A stretch of 53,463 nt of DNA from NCBI GenBank assembly GCA_025210295.1, contig JAOASC010000012.1, positions 1 to 53,463 on the forward strand. Reading direction: 5' to 3'. Position numbers and translations under genes: made by a program. Every line of letters starts with the position of its first letter. Positions within the stretch are counted from its first letter, which is position 1. The notes beneath the pieces are model-generated. The model had not been told where the DNA came from. It worked only from the letters and a program-made list of their open reading frames with translations, and ran no database searches. Below are positions 1-9,077 of this stretch, one piece after another. The DNA comes from Flavobacteriales bacterium. GTDB lineage: Bacteria > Bacteroidota > Bacteroidia > Flavobacteriales_D > Parvicellaceae.

Positions 1-1
1 A

Positions 2-472
2 GAAAAGCAATATATTTCCATAGGAGAAGAATTAGAGATGTTAAGGTTATACATGAACCTCGAGAAAATGCGTTTTGAAGATGGGTTTGATTATGAAATA
101 ATTGTTGATGAAGCTATTGATGAAGATTATGATGAAATCCCCTCAATGCTGATCCAACCTTATGTAGAAAATGCGATATGGCATGGACTAATGAATAAAG
201 AGACAAAAGGAAAGATAAGAATAGGTATAGCTTTAAGGGAAAGAGCACTGTATTGTACAATAGACGATAATGGAGTTGGTCGAGCAGCCGCAGCCAAGTT
301 AAAAGCTCGTCGTAAAATAAAAAGTAAATCAGTAGGGATGCGAATTACCAAAGATCGTTTGAATATCTTAAACGAAGATTCCAATATAAATGTTATTATT
401 GAAGATAAAAAAGATGAAAAGGGCCAAGCTACTGGAACTAAAGTAGAAATTCGAGTAGGCTATACCAATTAA
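2..472 (+). CDS. Sensor histidine kinase, LytS/YehU type, C-terminal part (5' end outside window)
   Basis: This is the end of a kinase gene whose start lies before the window. The open frame begins at base 2. The visible part ends the His_kinase region (EELEMLRLYMNLEKMRF) and holds the HATPase_c domain, with the N-box (PYVENAIWHGL), the G1 box (DDNGVG) and a VGMRITKDRL stretch. It is very similar to the same region of the next gene, which starts 2 bases after this stop, so the two are tandem paralogues. By family knowledge such kinases phosphorylate LytTR regulators, and one follows at 3449. The sensory half is not visible, so the signal cannot be guessed. Confidence 0.85.
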   Translation, partial: EKQYISIGEELEMLRLYMNLEKMRFEDGFDYEIIVDEAIDEDYDEIPSMLIQPYVENAIWHGLMNKETKGKIRIGIALRERALYCTIDDNGVGRAAAAKLKARRKIKSKSVGMRITKDRLNILNEDSNINVIIEDKKDEKGQATGTKVEIRVGYTN

Positions 473-474
473 AA

Positions 475-3435
475 ATGACAAGATACCTCATCTTCATATT
501 GTTAGTCTGTTTTTCTTTGTTCAGTTTTGGACAAGGAGAAGGTTTCTACCGCAACTATACGGTAGAAGATGGTTTACCAAGTTCGGAGGTTTATTTTTCT
601 TTTCAAGATTCTAAGGGGTACATGTGGTTTGCTACAGATGGAGGAGTGTGTCGTTTCAATGGTTATGAGTTTGAAGTTTTTAATACTACAAATGGCTTAA
701 CCGATAATACGGTTTTTCGAATTACCGAAGATGCTAAAGGCAGAATATGGTTTGCGTCTTTTAATGGGCAATTTTGTTATTATTATAAAGGAAAAATTCA
801 TCAATATATCCATAATGATAAGCTAAAAAATATAAAAGGAATAGCGAGGTTAGCTTCTTTTTATGTTGATACAGAAGATAATATTTGGTTGGGGACTTTA
901 TACCACGGCATTCAAAAAATAGATGCTAATGGGGATGTTAAACAGATGATCGTTACTCGACCTGAAAAAAGTATTATAAATGAGCAAATAAAGGTCGATG
1001 AAGAATATATTGTAGGAAGTTTGTTTATGAGCAACGAAAAGAAAACTTATTTTGAGGGAAACTATACTATTGCTTCTATATTTTCAGAGACAGAAAAATG
1101 TAAAGAACAAAGGCTGGAGAGTATATTGGGTAATCGAGGTGTTTATCGAGTGGCGAGTCATAAAAATAGTATGGCATATCTGGAACGAAAAAATCTCGTT
1201 TGGACCAATGGGGAGCAAATTGCCACTAAAAAAATAAAGCAATTAGAACAAGATCAAGGGATTTATATAAAAGTTGAAGATTCAATAGCTTATATTGGGA
1301 TTGAAAACCAGGGGATTTCAGAGTACCATTATCATGAAAACCAATTGGAGGAAAAGAGAACATTTCTTAAAGGCCTTTCTGTTTCTTATGTTTACAAAGA
1401 TAATCAAGGAGGAATGTGGTTTTCAACATTATCTAATGGGGTTTATTATTTACCCCATAAAGCTGTTTTAAAACATCAACAATTAGTATCGTCAGTGTAT
1501 GATCTTGAAGTTGATACCTTACAAGGACTAGTATATATAGCCTTAAGAAATGGGGAGCTTTATGAGATGGGGAGGACTACTTTTCTTATACATCAGTTAT
1601 CACAAAATATATTAAATATTTTTTATGATTATAAAAGTCGGTCGCTAATATGGGGAAAGTTTGATGAAGATGGTTTGGAATTTTATAATCAAAAACGAGA
1701 GAAAAAAGATGTCAAATTGATCTCAGATTCTCCAGGTAGTTTTAAAGTTTTATTGCTTGAGAATGATACAATCTATCATGCCAATCATACAGGTTTCGAT
1801 GTTTATCACCAAAGTGGAGAGGGTTTTTACTCTTCTTACAAAGAAAAAAGTAAAAATATTTGGTGTACTAGCTTGTTGATGGATGGAGATAATATTTGGA
1901 TTGGTACAAATAAAGGGATACTGATTTATAAAAAAAAGGCAAAAACTATAATTTCAATTGAACATCAGCTATTGTCTTCTGTTTCTGTTACGTGTTTAGA
2001 AAGGTTCAATGCTACAACTTTTCTTGTTGGAACTAAAAGTAAAGGAGTGTTAGTGATGGAAAATGGGCAGTTGAAACGAATACTTAATGAAAGTATAGGT
2101 TTACCAAGTAATTTAATTCGAACAATTCATGTAGATAATCAACAAACAATTTGGTTGGGTTCTATAAGAGGAGTTTCTAAAGTAAGTTTAGATGTAAATA
2201 ATACAGTAGAGATCTTTAATGTATCTGAGAAACATGGGCTAATTTCGGAAGAGATTACCGATATAGAATCGATAAAAGACTCTATATATGTTGGTACAAC
2301 CAAAGGTCTAATGAAGATGAACAAAAGCGAACTAAAAGTAAATGATTTGCCTCCTTTGACTTATATAGAAGCTGTTTTAGTTAACGATCAGTCAAAGCCT
2401 AAAGACAGTTTAGCATTATTAACTTATACTGAAAATAATATATCAATAAAGTATGAAGGGGTAAACTACAGAAGTCAAGGTGCGGTTAATTATCAATACC
2501 GTTTACTAGGCGAAGGTTTAGATTCCAATTGGATAGCAACGCAATCTCGTTTGGCTAGATATACCTTACTGCCTCCAGGCGCATACGAGTTTGAAGTAAA
2601 AGCAGAAAATGAAGATGGATTTTGGAGCGAAACACAAAAAGCCTCATTTACGATTCACCCTCCTTTTTGGAGAACTTGGTGGTTTATATTGTTGCTAATT
2701 TTATCAGGAGGTTTAGCGGTCTATTCAATTGTTTATACCTACTTTAAAAGAAGAGAAAAGGAATTACTACAAGAACAGGAAAAAGTCGCCATTGAAAAAA
2801 AGTTGATGGAATTAGAATTAAAAGCATTACGTTCTCAGATGAATCCTCATTTTATTTTTAATATTCTGAATTCTATACAGCATTTTATGCTAAAAAATAA
2901 TTTTAAAGAAACGAACCATTATTTAACACAATTTGCCAAATTAATACGAAAAGTTTTAAGTGTTTCTGAAAAAAAGTATATCACAATTGGGGAAGAATTA
3001 GAAATGTTGAAATTGTATATGAATTTAGAGCAAATGCGTTTTGAAAATGGATTTGATTATGAGATATTTGTAGGAAATGAAGTTGATGAGGATTATGATG
3101 AAATTCCATCAATGTTGATCCAGCCTTATGTAGAAAATGCAATATGGCATGGATTAATGAATAAAAAGGAGAGAGGAAAAATAAAAATAGAAATAGAATT
3201 AAAAGAAGATGTTCTTTTTTGCGTTATTGAAGATAATGGTGTAGGATTGAAAGAAGCCGAAAAAATAAAAAGTAAAAGAAAAAAGGTGAAACATAAATCT
3301 GTTGGAATGCGTATCACGAAAGACAGATTAAGTTTAATAAATGAGTTTGATGGCGTTAATGTTACGATTAACGATTTAAGTGATAACTCAACCACCCAAA
3401 CAGGAACAAGAGTAAGGATAAGAATAAAAATATAA
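475..3435 (+). CDS. Two-component propeller sensor histidine kinase (Reg_prop, Y_Y_Y, LytS-type kinase)
   Basis: The 986-residue protein starts with a signal peptide (LIFILLVCFSLFSFGQ). A long periplasmic part follows with repeated Reg_prop blades (motifs such as GYMWFATDGGV, IWFASF, MWFSTLSNGV, IWLGSIRGVS). A Y_Y_Y domain (YQYRLLGEGLDSNWI) spans roughly residues 660-745 and one membrane helix (WWFILLLILSGGLAVYSI) follows. The cytoplasmic part has a His_kinase domain with the phospho-acceptor His at about residue 792 (QMNPHFIFNILNS), then HATPase_c (PYVENAIWHGL, EDNGVG). It sits 2 bp after an upstream kinase paralogue and 13 bp before a LytTR regulator, so the three genes probably form one operon. 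In Bacteroidota this architecture often senses polymers or envelope state. The ligand here is unknown. Confidence 0.93.
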   Translation: MTRYLIFILLVCFSLFSFGQGEGFYRNYTVEDGLPSSEVYFSFQDSKGYMWFATDGGVCRFNGYEFEVFNTTNGLTDNTVFRITEDAKGRIWFASFNGQFCYYYKGKIHQYIHNDKLKNIKGIARLASFYVDTEDNIWLGTLYHGIQKIDANGDVKQMIVTRPEKSIINEQIKVDEEYIVGSLFMSNEKKTYFEGNYTIASIFSETEKCKEQRLESILGNRGVYRVASHKNSMAYLERKNLVWTNGEQIATKKIKQLEQDQGIYIKVEDSIAYIGIENQGISEYHYHENQLEEKRTFLKGLSVSYVYKDNQGGMWFSTLSNGVYYLPHKAVLKHQQLVSSVYDLEVDTLQGLVYIALRNGELYEMGRTTFLIHQLSQNILNIFYDYKSRSLIWGKFDEDGLEFYNQKREKKDVKLISDSPGSFKVLLLENDTIYHANHTGFDVYHQSGEGFYSSYKEKSKNIWCTSLLMDGDNIWIGTNKGILIYKKKAKTIISIEHQLLSSVSVTCLERFNATTFLVGTKSKGVLVMENGQLKRILNESIGLPSNLIRTIHVDNQQTIWLGSIRGVSKVSLDVNNTVEIFNVSEKHGLISEEITDIESIKDSIYVGTTKGLMKMNKSELKVNDLPPLTYIEAVLVNDQSKPKDSLALLTYTENNISIKYEGVNYRSQGAVNYQYRLLGEGLDSNWIATQSRLARYTLLPPGAYEFEVKAENEDGFWSETQKASFTIHPPFWRTWWFILLLILSGGLAVYSIVYTYFKRREKELLQEQEKVAIEKKLMELELKALRSQMNPHFIFNILNSIQHFMLKNNFKETNHYLTQFAKLIRKVLSVSEKKYITIGEELEMLKLYMNLEQMRFENGFDYEIFVGNEVDEDYDEIPSMLIQPYVENAIWHGLMNKKERGKIKIEIELKEDVLFCVIEDNGVGLKEAEKIKSKRKKVKHKSVGMRITKDRLSLINEFDGVNVTINDLSDNSTTQTGTRVRIRIKI

Positions 3436-3448
3436 TATATAGCTGAAA

Positions 3449-4195
3449 ATGATAGGAGGAGTGATTATTGATGACGAAACAAAGTCAAGAGAAGTATTAA
3501 AGTTTTTATTAAATGAATTAGAAAAAGAAATTTTCATTCTTGGAGAAGCAAATTCTGTAAAAACGGGAGTTGAACTCATTCAAACGAAAAGGCCCCAAGT
3601 TGTTTTTTTAGATGTAGAGATGCTCGATGGAACAGGGTTTAACTTATTAGAAGAACTTTCTGAAATTAATTTTAAGTTAATCTTTATTACCGCATACGAT
3701 AGCTATGCTATTCAAGCCTTTAAATATAGTGCTGTTGATTATATCCTAAAGCCAATTGATACAGAAGAGTTGGAGTCTGCTGTTGACAGAACAATTCAAC
3801 TGATCGAAAAAGAGATTTCCAATAATTATCAAATTAAGGCCTTGCTCAACAACATTAGTCATGATACCAAAAAACAAGTAGCGATATCTAGTTCTAATAA
3901 GATTAATATTGTGAACGAAGACGAAGTCGTTTGTTTACTTGCCGATGGAAACTACACAGAAGTAATCGTAGATAATATTCCTAAAATTATTTCAACAAAA
4001 CCCTTAAAGTATTTTAACAATGTCTTTGAAAACAATGGCGACTTCTTTAGAATTAGTAAGTCATGTATTGTCAATAAAAGATACATTAGAGCCTTTAATA
4101 AAGCTAAAAGTTCTATCGAGTTATACAATGAAATGGAGCTTGAAGTTTCTCGACGAAGAAAAAAAGATTTTATACAAGAACTCAATATGATCTAA
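3449..4195 (+). CDS. LytTR-family response regulator
   Basis: The 248-residue protein has an N-terminal receiver domain with acidic residues at 8-10 (IIDDE), the phospho-acceptor Asp55 in VVFLDVEML, a Thr/Ala switch (IFITAYD) and Lys in YILKPID. The C-terminal LytTR DNA-binding domain covers about residues 140-246 (ADGNYTEVIVD, FFRISKSCIVNKRYI). It starts 13 bp after the propeller kinase and is its evident partner. It probably also serves the upstream paralogue. LytTR regulators bind paired direct repeats in promoters; none was searched for here. The stop at 4195 is followed by a convergent gene. Confidence 0.93.
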   Translation: MIGGVIIDDETKSREVLKFLLNELEKEIFILGEANSVKTGVELIQTKRPQVVFLDVEMLDGTGFNLLEELSEINFKLIFITAYDSYAIQAFKYSAVDYILKPIDTEELESAVDRTIQLIEKEISNNYQIKALLNNISHDTKKQVAISSSNKINIVNEDEVVCLLADGNYTEVIVDNIPKIISTKPLKYFNNVFENNGDFFRISKSCIVNKRYIRAFNKAKSSIELYNEMELEVSRRRKKDFIQELNMI

Positions 4196-4240
4196 ATAAA
4201 ACGATTAGATCACCTACTAAATAAGAGCTGGTTAAGGTGC

Positions 4241-5110
4241 TTAACTGTTGAAAATTTCGTTGATGTTGTGCTTAATCTTTGCCGAAATCCCATCAGTGTC
4301 TAAATCATTCGCATCTTTTCCAAATGGATCTTCTATTTCTTCAGCTAATACTTCCATACTTACAAGGATGTAAAACATAAAAATTGCAATCAGTGCAGTG
4401 TAATAACCAAAGTTGGTAATAAACCCTAAAGGAAGGGTAGAGACATAAATAAAAATAAACTTTTTTAAGAATAAACTGTAAGAGTAAGGTATAGGCGTAT
4501 TTTTTATCCGTTCACAAGCACCTAAGATATCCGAAAATGTTTTGAGGTTTATATCAAAACTTAAAAATTCTTCTTGTGTAATCTCTCCATTGCTCTTTAG
4601 TTCATGAAACTTTTTATACAACCCATTAATAATATAATTTGGATGGTGTTCTAATTGCTTTAAGTCTACTTTTTCTTGCTCAGTTAAATGGAGTTCATCC
4701 AATTGTTTATTGTTTCTTAAATGCTCTTTAAATGAATAAGAAAAATTACTAATCATTCGTTCAAAATATTGGCGAGCTTCTTGGTTAGTGATAATAGAGT
4801 TAATTTTTATGGATAAATTCCTAGAGTTATTAATTAATTCACCCCATTTTTTACGACCTTCCCACCACCTGTCGTAAGCAGTATTTGTTCTAAAAACAAG
4901 TAGAAGAGATAAAACAAAACCAACCAATGAATAGACGGAAACCAAATCCTTAAAAATCTTGTGGTTGGTTAAATAGTTCATTTCAACATAAGTTAATATG
5001 GTCGTCAGAATCCCAACTACTATTAACTCTTTCCAAAGGATGCTTAAGGTATCACTCTTGTGAAATTGAAAAATGTGTTTAAACCAAAGTTTAGGGTTGT
5101 ATTTTATCAT
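4241..5110 (-). CDS. Bestrophin-family (UPF0187) anion channel
   Basis: The 289-residue membrane protein has the bestrophin/UPF0187 signature near its N-terminus (FRTNTAYDRWWEGRKKWGELINNSRNLS region). Hydrophobic pairs lie at about residues 28-75 and 215-250. Bacterial bestrophins are pentameric ion channels of the inner membrane, and some conduct cations rather than anions, so selectivity cannot be assigned from sequence. Length fits the family. The gene points toward and ends close to the LytTR operon. The hairpin at 5163-5198 separates it from the thioredoxin gene upstream, so it probably has its own promoter in the short gap. Confidence 0.9.
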   Translation of the reverse strand: MIKYNPKLWFKHIFQFHKSDTLSILWKELIVVGILTTILTYVEMNYLTNHKIFKDLVSVYSLVGFVLSLLLVFRTNTAYDRWWEGRKKWGELINNSRNLSIKINSIITNQEARQYFERMISNFSYSFKEHLRNNKQLDELHLTEQEKVDLKQLEHHPNYIINGLYKKFHELKSNGEITQEEFLSFDINLKTFSDILGACERIKNTPIPYSYSLFLKKFIFIYVSTLPLGFITNFGYYTALIAIFMFYILVSMEVLAEEIEDPFGKDANDLDTDGISAKIKHNINEIFNS

Positions 5111-5162
5111 GTCAGTTTTATGAAATTATAGCCAATTGCTGTTCATTTACAAATGCTATATT

Positions 5163-5198
5163 AAAAAAGGACAACACGATTAAATGTTGTCCTTTTTT
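5163..5198 (-). terminator. Intrinsic terminator after the TlpA-like gene
   Basis: A perfect 14-bp inverted repeat (AAAAAAGGACAACA paired with TGTTGTCCTTTTTT) encloses an 8-base loop. It lies 17 bases past the stop of the thioredoxin gene, and the A/T flanks give a U-tract on either strand. Confidence 0.85.
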
Positions 5199-5214
5199 AT
5201 GATTTTAGTTGTTG

Positions 5215-5769
5215 TTACTTTAATAATTTGTCAATCGCAATGTGTAAATTGTCTCCTCTTAAATTCTTACCAATAATTACTCCATTTTCATCGATTAAAT
5301 AACTCATTGGAATTGAGTTTACCTGATAAATTTTAGCAGCTTCACTGCTCCAGAATAAAAGGTCAGAAACATGATTGTCCCAAACCAAACCATCCTGAGC
5401 AATAGCATTGATCCAATTGGCTTTATTTCTATCCAAAGAAACACTGTAAACCTCAAAACCTTTTGCTGATTTAAATTTAGTTTTGTTGTATTTATTGTAG
5501 GCACTTACAACATTAGGATTTTCCCTTCTACATGGACCACACCAAGAAGCCCAAAAGTCAATAAGAACAATCTTTCCTCTTAAATCAGAAAGCTTTCTTA
5601 CTTTCCCATTAGGATCTTTAAAAGCCAATTCAGGAGCTGTATCCCCAATATTTAATCCAACTTTAAGTGCTGTATGTTCTTTCGCTTTTTTCCACTTAGG
5701 TGGCCAAGGAAAGGCAAAGCTTCCTAAAGTCAAAAGAGCAATGATCGCTAAAATGCTTATTTTTTTCAT
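5215..5769 (-). CDS. TlpA/ResA-like secreted thioredoxin
   Basis: The ATG at 5769 is preferred over the TTG one codon upstream. A signal peptide (KKISILAIIALLTLGSFAF) is followed by an AhpC/TSA-thioredoxin domain with the redox motif WASWCGPCRRE (Cys77/Cys80) and the cis-Pro loop (NSIPMSYLIDENG). Proteins of this family work in the periplasm as thiol-disulfide reductases, for example in cytochrome c maturation or resistance to oxidative damage. No partner such as DsbD or cytochrome genes is adjacent, so the substrate is unknown. A strong terminator follows. Confidence 0.92.
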   Translation of the reverse strand: MKKISILAIIALLTLGSFAFPWPPKWKKAKEHTALKVGLNIGDTAPELAFKDPNGKVRKLSDLRGKIVLIDFWASWCGPCRRENPNVVSAYNKYNKTKFKSAKGFEVYSVSLDRNKANWINAIAQDGLVWDNHVSDLLFWSSEAAKIYQVNSIPMSYLIDENGVIIGKNLRGDNLHIAIDKLLK

Positions 5770-5857
5770 CAAATTTTTAGTTTAAGTTATTTTAATAATA
5801 GAAATAGTTAACAAAGACTATTCCAATTATTTAGTCAGCAAGATAAGTAATTCCTTA

Positions 5858-7162
5858 CTAAATTCTTCTAATATCAGCCCCCAAGTTATTTAAACGCAAT
5901 TCAATATCTTCATATCCACGGTCAATTTGCTCAATGTTGCTGATGATACTCGTTCCCTCAGCAGATAACGCAGCAATCAATAGAGAAACCCCAGCTCTAA
6001 TATCAGGAGAAGTCATGTTAATCCCTCTTAAAGCAGTCGAACGGTTTAGTCCTATCACATTGGCTCTATGTGGATCACAAAGAATAATTTGAGCTCCCAT
6101 ATCAATCAATTTATCAGTAAAGAATAAACGACTCTCAAACATTTTTTGGTGAATTAAAACACTTCCTTTAGCTTGTGTTGCTACTACCAAGATGATACTC
6201 AAAAGGTCAGGAGTAAAACCAGGCCATGGAGCATCAGCAATAGTCATTACAGATCCATCAATAAAAGTTTCTATTTCATAGTTTTCTTGAGAAGGAATAT
6301 AAATGTCATCACCTCTACGTTCCAATTTAATCCCTAGTCTTTTGAAAACTTCAGGGATTTGACCTAAATTTTCATACGAGACATCTTTAATGGTAATTTC
6401 AGATTGTGTCATAGCTGCCAATCCTATAAAACTTCCAATTTCAATCATGTCTGGAAGGACTCTATGTTCACATCCTTTCAATTCTTTTACCCCTTCGATT
6501 GTCAATAAATTAGAACCTACACCTTTAATTTTTGCGCCCATGCTATTCAACATCTTACACAATTGCTGTAAATAAGGCTCACATGCAGCATTGTAAATCG
6601 TTGTTGTTCCTTCAGCCATTACAGCAGTCATCACAATATTGGCAGTTCCAGTTACAGAAGCCTCATCCAACAACATATAAGTTCCTTTCAGTTGTTTAGC
6701 TTCAGCTTTGAAAAAGTTCGTTTTACTATCGTAATTAAATTCAGCACCCAATTTTTGAAACCCTAAAAAGTGCGTGTCTAATCTTCTTCGTCCAATTTTA
6801 TCTCCGCCAGGCTTAGGAATATACCCTTTTCCAAAACGAGCTAAAAGTGGTCCAACAATCATAATAGAACCTCTTAATCCTCCACCTTTCTCTTTAAATT
6901 CCTCTGTCAACATATAGTCAACATCAATTTCATCAGCTTGAAAGCTATACTTTCCTTTATCTAATTTCTCAACCTTTACACCTAGAGCCTGTAAAAGATT
7001 AATCAGTTTATTAACATCAATGATGTCAGGTAAATTACTAATGATTACTTTTTCAGGAGTTAATAAAACAGCATTCAAAACTTGTAATGCCTCATTTTTT
7101 GCTCCTTGAGGAGTAATTTCTCCCTTTAATTTATTTCCTCCGTGTATTTCAAAAGATCCCAT
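5858..7162 (-). CDS. murA: UDP-N-acetylglucosamine 1-carboxyvinyltransferase (MurA) with Asp at the fosfomycin site
   Basis: MurA transfers enolpyruvate from PEP to UDP-GlcNAc, the first committed step of peptidoglycan synthesis in the cytoplasm. The 434-residue length and the motifs AKNEALQVLNAVLL, GTANIVMTAVMAEG and PDIRAGVSLLIAAL are typical. The active-site loop reads PKPGGDKIGRRRLDTH. The residue equivalent to E. coli Cys115, the general acid and fosfomycin target, is Asp121. By family knowledge a Cys-to-Asp enzyme is active but insensitive to fosfomycin. It lies 11 bp after the DUF4290 gene and is probably co-transcribed with it. Confidence 0.97.
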   Translation of the reverse strand: MGSFEIHGGNKLKGEITPQGAKNEALQVLNAVLLTPEKVIISNLPDIIDVNKLINLLQALGVKVEKLDKGKYSFQADEIDVDYMLTEEFKEKGGGLRGSIMIVGPLLARFGKGYIPKPGGDKIGRRRLDTHFLGFQKLGAEFNYDSKTNFFKAEAKQLKGTYMLLDEASVTGTANIVMTAVMAEGTTTIYNAACEPYLQQLCKMLNSMGAKIKGVGSNLLTIEGVKELKGCEHRVLPDMIEIGSFIGLAAMTQSEITIKDVSYENLGQIPEVFKRLGIKLERRGDDIYIPSQENYEIETFIDGSVMTIADAPWPGFTPDLLSIILVVATQAKGSVLIHQKMFESRLFFTDKLIDMGAQIILCDPHRANVIGLNRSTALRGINMTSPDIRAGVSLLIAALSAEGTSIISNIEQIDRGYEDIELRLNNLGADIRRI

Positions 7163-7173
7163 AGTTGATGTGT

Positions 7174-7836
7174 TTACTTTCTTCTGTAGTTAGATTTGTT
7201 TTTCTTGTTTCTCTTACGATTGTTGCTCGTACTAATAGGGTTGCTAATATTATAGTTTTTCTTAAAGTGGCTCAATATTTCTTTAGTATCCGTTAATTCC
7301 TCTGGGTTAATCGTTAATTGTCCTTTAGAGTATTCTTCTAAATGTCTTACGATAACTTCATCATTTACCGTGTTTCTATTCCAAAGTAAATAAGAGGTCT
7401 TTAAAAGGTTAGCAATACGTTTAATTAAGAATGTTTTTTCTTCTCCATCTTCTAATTTCACTGCAGCGGCAATTAAGTCCTCCATAATCGCTCCATAATG
7501 CCCATATTTGATTTTTCGATGAGGGTAAGGAATTTTTTCTGGTTTCTTCTCAAAAAAATCTGCAGAAGGCTTTGGGTAAGGAGAATCCACATCTAATTGG
7601 AAATTAGACATGATAAATAAATGATCCCATAATTTATGATCATAATCCTCCACATCTTTTAGTTGAGGATTAACTTGCCCCATAACCGTAATAATAGCTT
7701 GAGCACATTTGTTTCTTTCTTCCTTATCAACAATAGTTAAGCAATGGTTAATCATATTTTGAACGTTCCTCCCATATTCAGGAATGGTCATTTGAGGGCG
7801 TTCAGTATTATATTCTAGTGAAGTGATGTTGTCCAT
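7174..7836 (-). CDS. DUF4290 family protein
   Basis: The 220-residue soluble protein matches my memory of the DUF4290 family, which in Bacteroidota commonly sits just upstream of murA (MTIPEYGRNVQNMI near the start, LWDHLFIMSNF in the middle). It has no signal peptide or membrane helix. The C-terminus is very basic (NNRKRNKKNKSNYRRK), which could contact nucleic acid or the membrane. The function is unknown. A TAnnTTTG-type element on the minus strand at 7856-7863 probably drives it together with murA, 11 bp downstream. Confidence 0.82.
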   Translation of the reverse strand: MDNITSLEYNTERPQMTIPEYGRNVQNMINHCLTIVDKEERNKCAQAIITVMGQVNPQLKDVEDYDHKLWDHLFIMSNFQLDVDSPYPKPSADFFEKKPEKIPYPHRKIKYGHYGAIMEDLIAAAVKLEDGEEKTFLIKRIANLLKTSYLLWNRNTVNDEVIVRHLEEYSKGQLTINPEELTDTKEILSHFKKNYNISNPISTSNNRKRNKKNKSNYRRK

Positions 7837-7855
7837 ATTGAAATTATAATCTCAC

Positions 7856-7863
7856 CAAAGATA
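7856..7863 (-). promoter_or_regulatory. Bacteroidota -7 promoter element for DUF4290-murA
   Basis: On the minus strand this reads TATCTTTG, an exact match to TAnnTTTG. It lies 20 bases upstream of the DUF4290 start codon. I did not find a clear -33 TTTG at normal spacing. Confidence 0.55.
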
Positions 7864-7953
7864 ACAAAACAAGAATAGGAATGATAATTCTCTTTTTAAA
7901 ACAATTAACGCCCTTTTGTTACTTTCGTTGCATTTCATATATAAAGGAATTAC

Positions 7954-7961
7954 TATTTTTG
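7954..7961 (+). promoter_or_regulatory. Bacteroidota -7 promoter element for DUF983 - Crp/Fnr genes
   Basis: TATTTTTG matches TAnnTTTG and lies 20 bases before the DUF983 start. A TTG at 7928-7930 could be the -33 part, although the 23-base spacing is slightly long. Confidence 0.5.
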
Positions 7962-7981
7962 TAGTATAAATAAAAAGGAAG

Positions 7982-8401
7982 ATGTTACAAAAGAGACTAT
8001 ACAGTATATTTAAACATAAATGTCCTCGTTGCCATCAAGGTGAATTTTTTGAATCTAAAAACCCTTATAACCTCAAAAAGGCTGGGAATATTAGAGAGTC
8101 TTGTTCGCATTGTGGGTTAAAATATTCTCCTGAATTAGGGTTTTATTATGGAGCCATGTATGTTTCCTATGCTCTTGGTATAGCGATGTTTGTAGCTGTT
8201 TGGGTAGCTTTATTGGTTTTGTATCCATCTTATACACCAATGTTATTAATTTCTTTATTATTTGTTTCATTAATTATTTTAGGACCTTATCTTTATGCTT
8301 TATCTAAAATAATTTGGGCCAATTTGTTTTTTCACTATGAAGAAGAGTATGCTCAAAAAGAAATAAAGCAGACAAATGATACTACAGAAACTAAAGGATA
8401 A
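7982..8401 (+). CDS. DUF983 family zinc-ribbon membrane protein
   Basis: The 139-residue protein begins with a zinc ribbon built of two CxxC pairs (KCPRCHQGEFF and CSHCGLKYSPELGFYYGAMY), followed by two membrane helices (about residues 58-82 and 87-110). This is the DUF983 layout, common in Bacteroidota and Alphaproteobacteria. The function is not established. The last 26 bases overlap the start of the Crp/Fnr gene in another frame, which suggests translational coupling. Confidence 0.88.
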   Translation: MLQKRLYSIFKHKCPRCHQGEFFESKNPYNLKKAGNIRESCSHCGLKYSPELGFYYGAMYVSYALGIAMFVAVWVALLVLYPSYTPMLLISLLFVSLIILGPYLYALSKIIWANLFFHYEEEYAQKEIKQTNDTTETKG

Positions 8402-9011
8402 TTACGGTTTTCTTTTTGAAGAACCCCTAATAGAAGAAATTGCAGAAATTGGCTTTCACCAATGTATGAAACGCGGTGAAAAATTAATGGAGTATGGGAG
8501 CTATATCAAGAATATGCCATTGCTGCTAGACGGTTCTATTAAGATTGTTAGAGAAGATGAAGATGGAGGGGAGCTGTTGCTTTATTTTATAGAAAAAGGT
8601 GATACATGTGCTTTTTCTCTTACTTGCTGTATGGGAAATAAAAAAAGCGAAATTAAAGCTGTTGTTGTTGAAGATGCCGAGATCATTTTAATTCCCGTTC
8701 AAAAAATGGAAGAATGGTTATGCAAATATCAAACATGGAAAAACTTTGTGTTTGAAAGCTATAACATGCGTTTAGAAGAAATGTTGCAAACAATAGATAC
8801 GCTAGCATTTATGAAAATGGATGAGCGTTTGTATAAATTTCTAACGGATAAAGTCAAATTAATTGGATCAACCACCATCGAAAATACACACCAAGAAATC
8901 GCCTATAACTTACATACCTCAAGAGTAGTAGTGTCTCGTTTGTTGAAAAAACTAGAGAAGGAAGGGAAGATTAAATTATATCGAAATAAAATAGAAGTGC
9001 TTGATTTTTAG
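8376..9011 (+). CDS. Crp/Fnr-family transcriptional regulator
   Basis: The 211-residue protein has an N-terminal cyclic-nucleotide-binding-like beta roll (residues about 25-120, including LLLDGSIKIVREDEDGGELLLYFIEKGDTCAFSL broken over two strands) and a C-terminal winged helix (THQEIAYNLHTSRVVVSRLL, KKLEKEGKIKLYRNKIEVL). The roll lacks the cAMP phosphate cassette residues. There is no N-terminal Fnr-type cysteine cluster, but Cys residues occur in FSLTCCMG. It overlaps the DUF983 gene by 26 bp and sits upstream of a SulP transporter. A GTAAC-N4-GTTAC inverted repeat lies in the gap to that transporter and is a plausible target. Confidence 0.9.
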   Translation: MILQKLKDNYGFLFEEPLIEEIAEIGFHQCMKRGEKLMEYGSYIKNMPLLLDGSIKIVREDEDGGELLLYFIEKGDTCAFSLTCCMGNKKSEIKAVVVEDAEIILIPVQKMEEWLCKYQTWKNFVFESYNMRLEEMLQTIDTLAFMKMDERLYKFLTDKVKLIGSTTIENTHQEIAYNLHTSRVVVSRLLKKLEKEGKIKLYRNKIEVLDF

Positions 9012-9041
9012 ATCGGTTATAACTTGATTTTTCGAGATAGC

Positions 9042-9055
9042 GTAACTATTGTTAC
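9042..9055. promoter_or_regulatory. Candidate Crp/Fnr operator (GTAAC-TATT-GTTAC)
   Basis: This perfect 5-bp inverted repeat with a 4-base spacer lies between the Crp/Fnr gene and the SulP gene, 22 bases upstream of a TATCTTTG element. The N4-spaced half-sites and the position just upstream of the promoter fit a Crp/Fnr-family activator site. The link to the neighbouring regulator is inference. Confidence 0.5.
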
Positions 9056-9077
9056 TTCATAGCTAAAATAGCTAAGA

